Below, piece after piece: positions 1 to 9,376 of a stretch of DNA of 64,000 bases (positions are counted from its first letter, which is position 1; each line of letters opens with the position of its first letter). The DNA lies in the NCBI RefSeq assembly GCF_030409605.1, contig NZ_JAUFQG010000006.1, forward strand, positions 930,001-994,000, read 5' to 3'. Source of the DNA: Simiduia curdlanivorans (lineage in GTDB: Bacteria > Pseudomonadota > Gammaproteobacteria > Pseudomonadales > Cellvibrionaceae). Below the pieces are notes generated by a model that saw nothing but the letters and a program-made list of their open reading frames with translations, made no database searches and was not told the origin of the DNA. Position numbers and translations under genes: made by a program.

Positions 1-1096
1 AGATTTTCTTTTGGTTCATGATATAGAGTAGAAAAATGGCAACAACGGGTAGCAGAAAACCGTTGAATACTTGGGCAAAAACAATAGCCACCAATGGCTT
101 AGTACCGAGTGCTGAAAACAAGGTACCCACAGCAACGATGGCAAGCGCCACCGCGCGGTACAAACGCGCTTGGCCAAGCACTGTTAATGAAAAAGCGCCA
201 CTCACCGCAAAAGCCGCCGCCATAGGTGCGGCAATGGCGCTGGTTAAACCGGCGGCAAACAATCCGAGTGCAAAAAACAGTTTTGCGCTGGCACCTAATA
301 AGGGCTCTAACTGATGGGCCATGGTTAAGGCTGAATACACAAGGTCGGTCGAGAAAAAGGCGGTGGCCGCCGTGCCCATGATGGCAATGCTAATTAACCC
401 ACCCAAGGAAATAGACAGGCCGGTATCCCAGCGCGACAGCCTAAGCGCCTCGTCTTTATTGGCAGCACCGGCCCATTGCTTAGCACTGCTACTGGCGTGT
501 AAAAATAAATTGTAAGGCACCACCGTTGTGCCGATTAAGGCGATTGCTACCAATAAACCGCCGTCCGGCAATGTGGGTTGCAACAGTGCATTTGCCATCG
601 CCCCCCAGTTTGGCGATACCAATAAAAAAGTCAGTAAAAAAACCAAGCTCATCAGCACAACCAGCGCGATCAATACGCCTTCGAGCAAACGATATTTATT
701 GATCCACAACAACATGGCCGCCAACAGACCAATGGCAATGGCCAGTACACTTTGCTCAATTTGCACAATGCTTGAAATGCCGAGTGACGCACCGGCAATA
801 TTGCCCGCCTCATAGGCAGCGTTGCCAAAGCCGATGGCACCAAGCACCAACAATATAGCCGCGCGCGACAACCAAACTGAGCGGATGTGCCGCTTCAAAG
901 CTTCTGTGAGGCCATAGCCGGTAACCAAACCTAAACGCGCGGCCATTTCCTGCAGCACCCAGGTGGCGAAAATCGAAAAAACTAAAGCCCACAAGAGCGT
1001 AAAGCCAAAATTGGCCCCAGCCTGACTCGCCGTGGCGATAGTGCCTGGGCCGATAAACGCCGCGGCAACCAATAAACCGGGTCCAAATTTTTTCAT
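1..1096 (-). CDS. NRAMP-family divalent metal transporter, partial (3' end outside window)
   Basis: An open frame starts at ATG 1096 and runs off the left edge with no stop, giving about 365 residues of a multi-pass inner-membrane protein. The start is supported by GGAAAG about 9 nt upstream. The N-terminus aligns with NRAMP helix 1, but the canonical DPGN is replaced by GPGT (FIGPGTIATASQAGANFG). Helix 6, normally VMPH, reads VVPYNLFLH. The side chains that bind Mn/Fe in characterised NRAMPs (Asp and Asn of helix 1, Met of helix 6) are therefore all substituted. Fold and family are clear; the transported ion is not, and Mn/Fe should not be assumed. It stands apart from the czc genes, separated by about 480 bp and a terminator. 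Confidence 0.85.
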   Translation of the reverse strand, partial: MKKFGPGLLVAAAFIGPGTIATASQAGANFGFTLLWALVFSIFATWVLQEMAARLGLVTGYGLTEALKRHIRSVWLSRAAILLVLGAIGFGNAAYEAGNIAGASLGISSIVQIEQSVLAIAIGLLAAMLLWINKYRLLEGVLIALVVLMSLVFLLTFLLVSPNWGAMANALLQPTLPDGGLLVAIALIGTTVVPYNLFLHASSSAKQWAGAANKDEALRLSRWDTGLSISLGGLISIAIMGTAATAFFSTDLVYSALTMAHQLEPLLGASAKLFFALGLFAAGLTSAIAAPMAAAFAVSGAFSLTVLGQARLYRAVALAIVAVGTLFSALGTKPLVAIVFAQVFNGFLLPVVAIFLLYIMNQKKI

Positions 1097-1580
1097 CTGT
1101 TTACGCTTTCCAATAAAGAAGAAATATTTGCCAGCATTAGTATCGCTTAGAATACCAAAAACTAATACCGCTGCTCAGACCAAACCAGGTACCCACTTCT
1201 AATAACGTAAAATTGGTATTCTGAGCTATCCAATAGCGAGACATTGGCTATTCAAAGCTAATTTAAGGCTAACGTAATTTTACTAAGTAAAAGCTAGCAG
1301 CAATCGAAATCTTCCCGAATCCCCTACATTTAGCTGTGCCAATAGAGCCTTCAAGAGCATGATCAATTCTATCTGCCATGTGAAACCTCAATATGCCTCA
1401 GCAAGAGATTTATACTCAATAGAAGTGTACGTCAGATTAAAATTCGCTCATACGCTAATAATACCGTGTTTAAAAATTCAAAAATCAACCTAATATTCAG
1501 CAGTCGCAATCAATTGAATGCTAAGTACAGTAGCAGCTCAAAAAGTCGGTGGTGTTGAACTTATTCAACACCACCATTTA
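1097..1580. other. Intergenic region without a recognisable gene
   Basis: AT-rich stretch between the NRAMP gene and czcA. No convincing coding frame was seen. It contains an inverted repeat, AGAATACCAA at 1149-1158 and TTGGTATTCT at 1213-1222, just upstream of the NRAMP start; this could be a regulator site or chance. The czcA-side terminator lies at 1540-1575. Confidence 0.5.
1540..1575 (-). terminator. Intrinsic terminator of the czc operon
   Basis: A perfect 12-bp stem (1548-1559 with 1564-1575, GGTGGTGTTGAA arm) and a 4-nt loop, followed in the minus direction by a run of five T. It lies 5 bp past the czcA stop. Confidence 0.9.
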
Positions 1581-4500
1581 CTAGGCGGATGCCCGTTCTT
1601 TATCCCTACGATGCACCCACTGATACAGTATGGGTAACACGAATAAGGTCAAAAGGGTTGAGGAAATAATGCCCCCGATAACCACGGTGGCAAGTGGCCG
1701 TTGTACTTCCGCACCGGTACCGGTATTGAGAGCCATAGGGATAAAGCCAAGACTTGCGACCAAGGCTGTCATTAACACCGGACGCAACCGAATCAGCGCC
1801 CCGTCAATCACAGACCTAGCCAGATCACCGGTTTCGTGCCAAAGGTCTCGAATAAAGGCCAACATGACTAAGCCGTTCAATACAGCCACACCAGACAGGG
1901 CAATAAACCCCACGCCAGCCGAAATCGACAGTGGCATATCCCTGAACCAAAGCGCTAACACCCCGCCCGTTAATGCCAGCGGTACACCCGTGAAGATAAT
2001 CAACGAATCTTTCAATGAGCCGAAGGCCATGACCAATAAGCCAATGATGATCAACAGCGTTACTGGCACCACAATAGCCAAGCGCTGGCTGGCTGACTCC
2101 ATTTGCTCGAAGGTGCCACCGTAAGCCAGCCAATAGCCGCTGGGCAATTCCAACTGCTCGTTGATTTTCAGCTTGACCTCATCGACAAAGCCGCCAAGAT
2201 CCCGTTCGCGGACATTGGCGGTGACCACCACCCGACGTTTGCCGTTTTCGCGACTAATTTGCGCCGGTGCCGGTTTCAACTCCATGTCTGCCACTTCACT
2301 CAAGGGAACAAAATCGCCATTGGGTAAAGCAATTGGCAAGAAAGCCAAACTGTCGATATCCGTGCGCAATAGCTCGGGCAGCCGGACCATCAGCTTGAAA
2401 CGACGGTCGCCCTCATAGATCAAACCAGCCTCTTCTCCGCCAACACCTGCAGCCACAAAATCCTGCAACTCATCTAGGCTCAAACCATAGCGCGCCAAGG
2501 TCATTCGCTTGGGCACAATGGACAGCATAGGCAAGCCTGTGACCTGCTCGACACGAGCATCCGCCGCCCCGTCAATTGCTTCAACAATTTCTAAAATATC
2601 GTTAGCCGTCGCAACTAATTGATCAAGATCATCGCCAAAAACTTTGATACCCAGATCCGTGCGCACACCAGAAATCAATTCGTTGAAACGCATTTGAATA
2701 GGCTGGGTAAATTCATAGTTGTTGCCAGGCAACTGGGTAACGGCCGCTTCCATCGCGGTAACTAAATCGGCTTTTGAGCGATCGGGATTCGGCCACTCAC
2801 TGCGCGGTTTTAGAATAACAAAATTATCCGCGACGCTGGGTGGCATGGGGTCGGTTGCCACCTCCGGCGTGCCGATTTTCGCGTACACTTTATCCACCTC
2901 GGGAAATTCTTTAATCCGGCTCTCAAGAATTTCCTGCATTTTAACGGACTGCTCCAAGCCAGTACCGGGAATACGCAGTGCATGCAGCGCGATATCGCCT
3001 TCGCCTAGTTGCGGAATAAACTCCGAGCCCAGCGTTGTTAGCAACCATGCACAGAGCAACATTAGCGCAGATGCGCTGCCCAGTACTAACCAGCGCAATC
3101 GAAACGCGGCTTCTAGTACAGGACGATACAGCGATTTGCTAACAACAATGATACGACTTTCCGTTTCACTGATCTTGCCCCCCATAAACAACGCAACCGC
3201 GGCGGGTACGAAGGTGAGAGACAGTAGCATCGCCGACAGCAAGGCCATCACTACCGTTGCCGCCATGGGGTGGAACATCTTGCCTTCCACACCAGTGAGC
3301 GAGAATATCGGGATATACACCACGGTGATGATCGCCACGCCGAATAAACTTGGCCGAATCACTTCACCTGTCGCTGAGTAGACCAAATGCAAGCGCTCGC
3401 GCAAGTCCAGCTGCTTGCCGTTTTGATGCTGGGATTCCGATAGCCGTCGAATGCAGTTTTCAACGATGATGACAGCGCCATCCACAATCAAACCAAAATC
3501 CAGAGCCCCTAAACTCATCAAGTTAGCGGATACACCTGTGCGCACCATGCCCGTTAAGGTCGCCAACATCGACAGCGGAATCACAGCGGCAGTAATAAGC
3601 GCCGCACGGATATTGCCTAGCAAAACAAACAGTACAAGGATCACCAGCAAAGCGCCTTCCACCAGATTTTTTTGCACGGTGGCGATGGTTTTATCAACTA
3701 GCGTGGTTCTGTCGTAAACCGCCTCAACCTTGACGCCGCTTGGTAGTGATGGCCGAATAGCTTCCAGCTTGCGCGCCACATCTTGCGCTACAATGCGCGG
3801 GTTTTCGCCGACCAACATCATCGCCGTACCCATAACGGTTTCGCGGCCATCCCGCGTGGCCGCACCCGTGCGCAGCTCTTTGCCAATGGCCACGTCCGCC
3901 ACATCTTTAACGGTGATAGGTACGTTGCCGAGCAGCCCTACCACTACGTTTTCGATCTCCGTAATGCTGGCCAATTGACCGGGCGAACGCACCAGTAGTT
4001 GCTGCCCATTGCGTTCGATGTAGCCAGCACCGCGATTACTGTTATTGCGGCGCAGCGCGTTGGCTACTTGATCCAAGGTCGCACCCATTTCCAACAAACG
4101 CTGAGGATCTGGTAGCACATGATATTGTTTGTCGTATCCACCAATAGTGTTTATCTCAACCACGCCAGGTACTTGAGCTAATTGCGGTTTAATAACCCAA
4201 TCCTGAACTTCTCGCAGCGCCATGGCGTCGTAGGGTTCGCCGTTTTTCTGCGTCGCACTCGGCGAAGCCTCAATGGTATAGACAAAAATTTCGCCGAGGC
4301 CGGTCGCAATCGGACCCATCTCTGGCTCCAGCCCCAGCGGCAGGGCACCTTTAATCGCGGACAATCGTTCGTCGATCAGATTGCGAGCGTGATAGATGTC
4401 CGTGCCCTCTTTAAACACCACGGTAACTTGTGACAGTCCGTAGCGCGACAAGGAGCGAGTGTAATCCAGTGCCGGCAACCCATAGAGCGCGGTTTCTACC

Positions 4501-4703
4501 GGAAAGGTAATCCGCTGCTCCGCTTCCAAGGGCGAAAACCCAGGTGCTTCGGTATTGATTTGCACTTGCACATTGGTGATGTCTGGCACGGCATCGATGG
4601 GCAGGTGTTGATAACTCCAGACCCCGATGCCAATCAAAACCAGCATCAGACTCATAACGAGGTAGCGCCGCTCGATGGAGAGGCGCACGATTGCATTGAT
4701 CAT
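1581..4703 (-). CDS. czcA: Heavy-metal RND efflux pump inner-membrane subunit, CzcA family
   Basis: About 1040 residues, the normal size for a heavy-metal RND (HME) proton antiporter. It drives Zn/Co/Cd out through the CzcB-CzcC channel. Helix 1 lies near residues 12-30 (LVMSLMLVLIGIGVWS). A large periplasmic domain with the VPDITNVQVQ motif follows, then helix 4 near residues 400-415 with DFGLIVDGAVIIVEN, the signature of the Zn/Co/Cd subgroup rather than the Cu/Ag CusA subgroup. ATG 4703 is preferred because GGAG lies 6 nt upstream; a TTG at 4715 would extend it by four residues. It follows czcB by 12 bp and is the last gene of czcI-C-B-A. Confidence 0.95.
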   Translation of the reverse strand: MINAIVRLSIERRYLVMSLMLVLIGIGVWSYQHLPIDAVPDITNVQVQINTEAPGFSPLEAEQRITFPVETALYGLPALDYTRSLSRYGLSQVTVVFKEGTDIYHARNLIDERLSAIKGALPLGLEPEMGPIATGLGEIFVYTIEASPSATQKNGEPYDAMALREVQDWVIKPQLAQVPGVVEINTIGGYDKQYHVLPDPQRLLEMGATLDQVANALRRNNSNRGAGYIERNGQQLLVRSPGQLASITEIENVVVGLLGNVPITVKDVADVAIGKELRTGAATRDGRETVMGTAMMLVGENPRIVAQDVARKLEAIRPSLPSGVKVEAVYDRTTLVDKTIATVQKNLVEGALLVILVLFVLLGNIRAALITAAVIPLSMLATLTGMVRTGVSANLMSLGALDFGLIVDGAVIIVENCIRRLSESQHQNGKQLDLRERLHLVYSATGEVIRPSLFGVAIITVVYIPIFSLTGVEGKMFHPMAATVVMALLSAMLLSLTFVPAAVALFMGGKISETESRIIVVSKSLYRPVLEAAFRLRWLVLGSASALMLLCAWLLTTLGSEFIPQLGEGDIALHALRIPGTGLEQSVKMQEILESRIKEFPEVDKVYAKIGTPEVATDPMPPSVADNFVILKPRSEWPNPDRSKADLVTAMEAAVTQLPGNNYEFTQPIQMRFNELISGVRTDLGIKVFGDDLDQLVATANDILEIVEAIDGAADARVEQVTGLPMLSIVPKRMTLARYGLSLDELQDFVAAGVGGEEAGLIYEGDRRFKLMVRLPELLRTDIDSLAFLPIALPNGDFVPLSEVADMELKPAPAQISRENGKRRVVVTANVRERDLGGFVDEVKLKINEQLELPSGYWLAYGGTFEQMESASQRLAIVVPVTLLIIIGLLVMAFGSLKDSLIIFTGVPLALTGGVLALWFRDMPLSISAGVGFIALSGVAVLNGLVMLAFIRDLWHETGDLARSVIDGALIRLRPVLMTALVASLGFIPMALNTGTGAEVQRPLATVVIGGIISSTLLTLFVLPILYQWVHRRDKERASA

Positions 4704-4715
4704 GTCTATCTCCAA

Positions 4716-5957
4716 TTAATGATCGTGTGAGGCGCCGGATTTTTCAATATCGGCTTTGATTAAATAACTGTTGTCCACCACATAGTCGTCGCCAGCGTTC
4801 AATCCACCGATGACTTCCGTGTAGCGACCATCGCTGCGCCCCAATTCCAGCGGGCGTATCTCATAGCTGTCGCCAACCTTGATAAACACCACGGTCCAAT
4901 CGCGAAACGTTTGTAAGGCGCGGTTGTCCACCACAAGCGGCACCTCTACTTCTTCTACATCTATCGTGCCGTTCACCAAATCTCCCGGTGCCATATCCCC
5001 TTCCGTATTAGTTAACAAGGCTCTGGCCAATACGAAGGGCGCGCCATTGGCGCTGGCTGTCATGTGGCTAATCTGGCTGTCATGTAGATGTTTATTGTGT
5101 TGTATATGAACACTTTGCCCGGCCAAAACTTGCTCGCGCTGGCTAGGAAAAACTTTGAGTTCAGCCCAGAGCGTTTCATTATTGACCAGTGTAAACAGGC
5201 GGGCATCGGACACGGATTCGCCCCGGTTAGCCGAACGCTCTTGAATAACGCCAGCCATGGGCGCACGCAGCTCATAGCTTTGTAAACTTTCGTTCGATTC
5301 AATAACCGCCAAAAGCGCGTCCTTTTTTACCGATTTACCCACGTTCACATACACCGCTTTCACCACGCCAGGAAAGCGGGCACGCAGCTCTGCCTTTTGA
5401 TCGGGTGGTGTTGCCAAGCGACCAAAAACTTGTAAGTGGCGCTCGATCTTGCCAGCGCCTGCAACCGCGGTAGCAATACCCACTTTTTTCGCGATATCAG
5501 CGCTAATTTCAACCCGACCCTCGTGAGATTCCCATTGCCATTGGTGAGTTTTGCCTGCCAAGCGCAAATTCACCAACACATCAAAAGAATGAGGTTCAGT
5601 AACAACGCCAGCGCCTAACCAATACGCGTCTCGCGGGCGCTTGCTAAAGCTGAACACATCCTGCTGCCCGCCCAAGCGGGTCAGCGTCACGGTCAGTTCC
5701 GCATCGTCAACGGGTTTGCCATCAAGGCTAATCCAAGCGCGATATTCGGGCGGAACACCGCGTTCAAAAATAGCCAATTCCAATTTAATGCGGCCGTCTT
5801 GCATTAACTTTCCACCATTCGGGCCTTTTTGTCCTTCCTGCGGTGCATTTGCATTACTGGCTTGACCCGCGCTGTATGCATTCAGCGCTAAACCCAAAAA
5901 CGGAATCAGCAACACTAGGGCCCAGCGTTTAAAAAATTGTGTCTTTTTTACGTTCAT
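4716..5957 (-). CDS. czcB: Efflux RND periplasmic adaptor (membrane fusion protein), CzcB family
   Basis: 413 residues. It links the CzcA pump to the CzcC outer-membrane channel. An N-terminal signal/anchor (LVLLIPFLGLALNAYSA) is followed by the Gly-rich N-terminal domain of metal adaptors (GPNGGKL, then an Ig-like sheet around residues 45-140). Next come the lipoyl/barrel halves (RFPGVVKAVYVNVGKSV and YELRAPMAGVI), a short hairpin and a C-terminal membrane-proximal domain. The protein ends in SHDH, a possible metal contact. It lies 12 bp from czcA and 20 bp from czcC, so it is surely co-transcribed. Confidence 0.93.
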   Translation of the reverse strand: MNVKKTQFFKRWALVLLIPFLGLALNAYSAGQASNANAPQEGQKGPNGGKLMQDGRIKLELAIFERGVPPEYRAWISLDGKPVDDAELTVTLTRLGGQQDVFSFSKRPRDAYWLGAGVVTEPHSFDVLVNLRLAGKTHQWQWESHEGRVEISADIAKKVGIATAVAGAGKIERHLQVFGRLATPPDQKAELRARFPGVVKAVYVNVGKSVKKDALLAVIESNESLQSYELRAPMAGVIQERSANRGESVSDARLFTLVNNETLWAELKVFPSQREQVLAGQSVHIQHNKHLHDSQISHMTASANGAPFVLARALLTNTEGDMAPGDLVNGTIDVEEVEVPLVVDNRALQTFRDWTVVFIKVGDSYEIRPLELGRSDGRYTEVIGGLNAGDDYVVDNSYLIKADIEKSGASHDH

Positions 5958-5977
5958 ATCAACATCCTAAAATTGGT

Positions 5978-7321
5978 TTAGCGCAGCGATGACTCAGTCT
6001 GCTGATCATTGTTTTGTCCGCGCCCTGAAGCCAAAGACTCGGCCGTTAGCTGTTCAATTTCAGCGCCAAAGGTTAAGGCCGCTGCAGCGGCTTCAATTTG
6101 AGTATTTCGAGCGTTCAATAATTCCTGTCGGGCACTGACATAGTCGAGATACCCGTAGCGGCCACGCTGATAGGCAGCCTGAGTTTCTGTTAGCGCTTGC
6201 TCGAGTGCAGGAATGATGGTGCTACCTAGCGCCTTAACCGTAACAATCGCTTGTTTGCGGTTATGAAAAGCTCGAAACAGCTGCGTATGCAGATCGAGCA
6301 GCATCACCTCGCGCTGCGCAAATACTTGATTTTTTTCCGCTAGAGCTGTGGTCACCGCGCCTGAATTTCGCTGGCCGGAAAACAGCGGCATGCTGAAACC
6401 TGCCACCAATGCTGTGTCATCGGTTTCCTGCATTTGACGCACGCCCAAAGACCAACGGATGTCGGCGCGGGATTGGGTTTGTGCAAGCCGCAGCTCAGCG
6501 TCTTTTAGCCGCGACTCGGCCGCGAATATTTCGATTACCGGATTTTTTTCAACTTTGGCAAACAAGCTATCGAATGCCACGTCCTCGCCAAACTCAAATA
6601 GATTCCCTTCTACCTTGTCAAAGTCAGGCGTAGTCGAACCCCACAAAGCAGCGAGTGCTACTTTCATATAGATAAATCGTTGCTGCTGCGCAAGTAAAGC
6701 GAGTTTTGCTTGCTCAGCCGCGGCCTGTGCTCGCCTCACTTCAGCCTCGGGTGTTGCACCCGCAGCCGCTCGCTTTGTCACAATGCGCAAACTCTCGCCC
6801 GCCAAATCGCTGGCCTCGCCGGCTAATGCCAACTGCTCCTGCGCGGCAAGCACTTCGACGTAGCGGCGCGTCACTTCACCAAGCAAGGCTAGAGACGCCA
6901 CCTGAAGCTTGGCATCAAGAACCGACCGACTATAAGAAACAACGCCCTGCCGAGCCTCCCGCTTATCGCCCATTTCGATCACAGAAGACAGGGCAATGGT
7001 TAGCTCACCGCTATCCACACCACTGAAATTTCCCGTGCCTGCAATATTTTCTGCCTCAAAACTCAACTCATATGCCGGCCGCAGCTGAGCAATTTCTGCT
7101 TGCCCTGTTAAGGCCGCATAACGATAGGGGAAAACCTTTAAAGACGGGTTTTGTGAGAGAGAGCGCTGTACGGCTTCTGTCAATGTAACGGTGGGTTTCA
7201 CAGCGGTCGCGTTAATGACTGAAGAATACGTTAGAAACAATAAACCGAAGAGTGCGCAGCGAATTTTCAATGGTCGCCGCGCCAACGCGCAAAATATGGC
7301 CGTCGTATATGTTGAAAACAT
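5978..7321 (-). CDS. czcC: TolC-like outer-membrane factor, CzcC family
   Basis: 447 residues forming the trimeric outer-membrane exit duct of the Czc tripartite pump. There is a signal sequence in the first 40 residues (LFGLLFLTYSSVINATA), then two outer-membrane-factor repeats rich in Ala/Gln/Glu helices (for example EVRRAQAAAEQAKLALLAQQ and YQRGRYGYLDYVSARQELL), typical of the TolC coiled-coil barrel. It comes first of the three structural genes, 20 bp before czcB. Specificity is inferred from its neighbours. Confidence 0.9.
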   Translation of the reverse strand: MFSTYTTAIFCALARRPLKIRCALFGLLFLTYSSVINATAVKPTVTLTEAVQRSLSQNPSLKVFPYRYAALTGQAEIAQLRPAYELSFEAENIAGTGNFSGVDSGELTIALSSVIEMGDKREARQGVVSYSRSVLDAKLQVASLALLGEVTRRYVEVLAAQEQLALAGEASDLAGESLRIVTKRAAAGATPEAEVRRAQAAAEQAKLALLAQQQRFIYMKVALAALWGSTTPDFDKVEGNLFEFGEDVAFDSLFAKVEKNPVIEIFAAESRLKDAELRLAQTQSRADIRWSLGVRQMQETDDTALVAGFSMPLFSGQRNSGAVTTALAEKNQVFAQREVMLLDLHTQLFRAFHNRKQAIVTVKALGSTIIPALEQALTETQAAYQRGRYGYLDYVSARQELLNARNTQIEAAAAALTFGAEIEQLTAESLASGRGQNNDQQTESSLR

Positions 7322-7401
7322 AGACTAGATCCTACTTATTTAAGATGATTTAAACCGCGCATGGCAGATAACTGCGACACGGAAAAACTTAATGAGTAAG
7401 A

Positions 7402-7764
7402 TCAGGCTATCGGAGGGCGGTAAAGTGTCGACGCGGGGGCTTCGGGGAAAACAGAAGGATAATCATTGGGCAATAAACGTTTATGCAGCTCATTTATTTG
7501 CGTCAGATTACTGAACAAATAAATATGAAAATGGCAACTATGGTGATGGCAATCTGCTAGTGGATCGACAGGCAGGTTTTGATCCGAGCTTACGCTCGAT
7601 TTTGTGGGTAATTCCGTTGAGCTAGGCTCCGAATGACTCTCTAGGTGGCGATGGGAATGGGACTCCAAGCCAACATGATCAGTGGGGTGCACGTCCGCCA
7701 TAGCTTCCAAGGATTGGAAAACAATCAGTAATAGAAGCAGAAAGGACACGGCTTTTCGAATCAT
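7402..7764 (-). CDS. czcI: Small secreted His/Cys-rich protein, CzcI-like
   Basis: About 120 residues from ATG 7764 (a GTG at 7779 would add five residues). A hydrophobic signal peptide (VSFLLLLLIVFQSLEAMA) leads into a periplasmic region with scattered His residues and a dense cluster, DCHHHSCHFH. Its size, leader and position just upstream of czcCBA match CzcI of Cupriavidus-type operons, a poorly understood periplasmic factor thought to modulate efflux-gene expression. Sequence similarity in this family is low, so the symbol rests mainly on context and the metal-binding cluster. Confidence 0.65.
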   Translation of the reverse strand: MIRKAVSFLLLLLIVFQSLEAMADVHPTDHVGLESHSHRHLESHSEPSSTELPTKSSVSSDQNLPVDPLADCHHHSCHFHIYLFSNLTQINELHKRLLPNDYPSVFPEAPASTLYRPPIA

Positions 7765-7971
7765 TGGTGGACTATACACTCAGCGGAATGAAATTGCTTG
7801 AGGGACTTTGCATTTTTGCCAATAGCATCAACCATCAACCTCGCCCTCTCATTTCTAACTCAATTTTAGTTAATTCACAGACACTGGAACACAATATTAT
7901 TTCAATTCGGCGACGACGCATACAGTAGGAAGTTTGCAAAATGGCACTGGTAAAAAGATACTCAGCCAAGG

Positions 7972-8247
7972 TTATTTGAGGTAAGAGCGCAACACGCTTA
8001 CAACTTCTTCAACATCGGCTTCGCGCGCTTCGGGTGTAATATCATGAACGCCTAAGTGCTCGCGAATATGGCTTTCCAATACTTCAGCCATCAAGCCATT
8101 CACGGCGCCTCGAACGGCAGCGATTTGCTGCAACACCTTGCTGCAATCACCGTCTTGCGCAAGTAACTTTTCCAACCCCTCGGCTTGGCCTTTAATCCGG
8201 CGAACCCGTGCGAGCAATTTTTGGCGCTGTTTGGCTGTGTGTGACAT
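7972..8247 (-). CDS. dmeR: Metal-responsive repressor, CsoR/RcnR family (DmeR-like)
   Basis: 91 residues, all-alpha DUF156 family. Residues His3, Cys35, His60 and His64 are present. These are the W-X-Y-Z metal ligands of RcnR-type Ni/Co sensors, unlike the Cys-rich Cu site of CsoR or the formaldehyde site of FrmR. In the family the apo-protein binds DNA and metal releases it. The gene is divergent from the cation-diffusion gene dmeF with a 66-bp shared promoter holding a palindrome at 8268-8288, the arrangement known for rhizobial dmeRF. Its role is therefore probably Ni/Co (perhaps Zn) control of dmeF and of itself; control of czc is possible but not shown. Confidence 0.88.
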   Translation of the reverse strand: MSHTAKQRQKLLARVRRIKGQAEGLEKLLAQDGDCSKVLQQIAAVRGAVNGLMAEVLESHIREHLGVHDITPEAREADVEEVVSVLRSYLK

Positions 8248-8267
8248 TGATTAGCTTCATCCTTATC

Positions 8268-8288
8268 ATATACTGGGGTATAGTATAT
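8268..8288. promoter_or_regulatory. Putative DmeR operator between dmeR and dmeF
   Basis: Inverted repeat ATATACT - 7 nt (GGGGTAT) - AGTATAT. The core TACT-N7-AGTA with a G tract in the spacer has the architecture described for RcnR operators (TACT-G6-N-AGTA). It lies in the short divergent promoter, 20 bp from the dmeR start codon and 25 bp from that of dmeF, so one bound repressor could shut both. Confidence 0.8.
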
Positions 8289-8313
8289 TCGTCACAAACC
8301 TGAGGAGCAACCC

Positions 8314-9252
8314 ATGCCAACAGAACCAGCACAGCGCTATCACGATCATGTTTTTGACCAAGGCAACCCCTTGGCCGAGCGCAACACCCGCTGGGCAGTA
8401 ATGCTGACTGTTGTCATGATGGTGGTAGAAATTACCTGTGGTTGGCTGTTCAACTCCATGGCGTTACTGGCCGATGGTTGGCACATGAGTTCGCACGCGT
8501 TAGCCTTGGGCCTATCGGTAGCGGCCTATGCAGCAGCGCGGCGGTTTGCGCAACACCCACGCTTCGCCTTTGGCACCTGGAAAATCGAAGTGCTGGGCGG
8601 ATATACCAGTGCAATAATTCTGGTGGGCATTGCCGGGCTCATGTTTTTTCAATCGGTAGCACGGCTCTTAGCGCCCACCCCAATTCAGTATGATCAGGCA
8701 ATTTTGGTAGCCATCCTAGGCTTGCTGGTCAACCTTATATGTGCCTGGCTGTTAAAGGGCGGGCATCATCACCATCACGACAGTGAAGATCATGACCATG
8801 ACCATGACCATCATCACGACTTAAACTTGCGCGCGGCTTACCTACACGTAATAACGGATGCACTAACCTCATTGCTCGCCATCATTGCACTGTTCGGCGG
8901 CAAACTGTGGGGGGCAAGTTGGCTCGACCCGGTAATGGGTATTGTGGGCGCCATACTGGTAAGCATTTGGGCTGTTGGGCTCATTAAGAATACCGCCAAG
9001 ATATTACTGGATGCAGAAATGGATAAACCCATCGCGGCCCAAGTAAAAGACCGCGTGCACGCGCAAAGACCAGCAACTGAAATTACTGATTTTCACCTAT
9101 GGCGCGTTGGGAAAAAACATTATGCCTGTATTTTATCGGTGACTACGAGCTCGGCAGTGACAGCTGATTTGGTGAAGGAGTGGCTGAACAGCATCGAAGA
9201 ATTAGTGCATGTGACGGTTGAGGTAAACCATGGCAGATCAAATGTATCCTAG
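8314..9252 (+). CDS. dmeF: Cation diffusion facilitator, DmeF-like Co/Ni/Zn exporter
   Basis: 312 residues of the CDF family: an inner-membrane proton-coupled exporter with six helices and a small cytoplasmic C-terminal domain. The transport-site residues are visible in helix 2 (LLADGWHMSSH: Asp54, His57) and helix 5 (HVITDALTS: His178, Asp182). The loop between helices 4 and 5 (about residues 151-169) is almost all His and Asp, encoded by a simple CAT/GAC repeat, and probably buffers metal. The start has GAGGAG 6 nt upstream. It is divergent from dmeR and convergent with hrpB. Confidence 0.92.
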   Translation: MPTEPAQRYHDHVFDQGNPLAERNTRWAVMLTVVMMVVEITCGWLFNSMALLADGWHMSSHALALGLSVAAYAAARRFAQHPRFAFGTWKIEVLGGYTSAIILVGIAGLMFFQSVARLLAPTPIQYDQAILVAILGLLVNLICAWLLKGGHHHHHDSEDHDHDHDHHHDLNLRAAYLHVITDALTSLLAIIALFGGKLWGASWLDPVMGIVGAILVSIWAVGLIKNTAKILLDAEMDKPIAAQVKDRVHAQRPATEITDFHLWRVGKKHYACILSVTTSSAVTADLVKEWLNSIEELVHVTVEVNHGRSNVS

Positions 9253-9376
9253 ATTCAGAAAAGCCAACGGCATTACATGAAACAAAAAATGCCAGCATTT
9301 TAATTTTACCAGTCCCGTTTGCGCCTGCGGCCGACAGAAAGGTAGGTTCTATTGCGCCGGTTGAAATGAGCCGCTG

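Noticed and set aside
1630..2124. Long plus-strand frames inside czcA, and similar antisense frames throughout the window
   Set aside because: They are antisense shadows of well-recognised genes with typical shadow composition (Ser/Thr/Pro/Arg-rich) and no family match.
8762..8820. Tandem repeat of CAT/GAC codons
   Set aside because: It is the coding sequence for the His-rich loop of the CDF transporter and needs no separate explanation.
9286..9301. Hairpin AAAATGC-CA-GCATTTT after dmeF as a terminator
   Set aside because: The loop would be only two bases and the stem is AT-rich; too weak to call.
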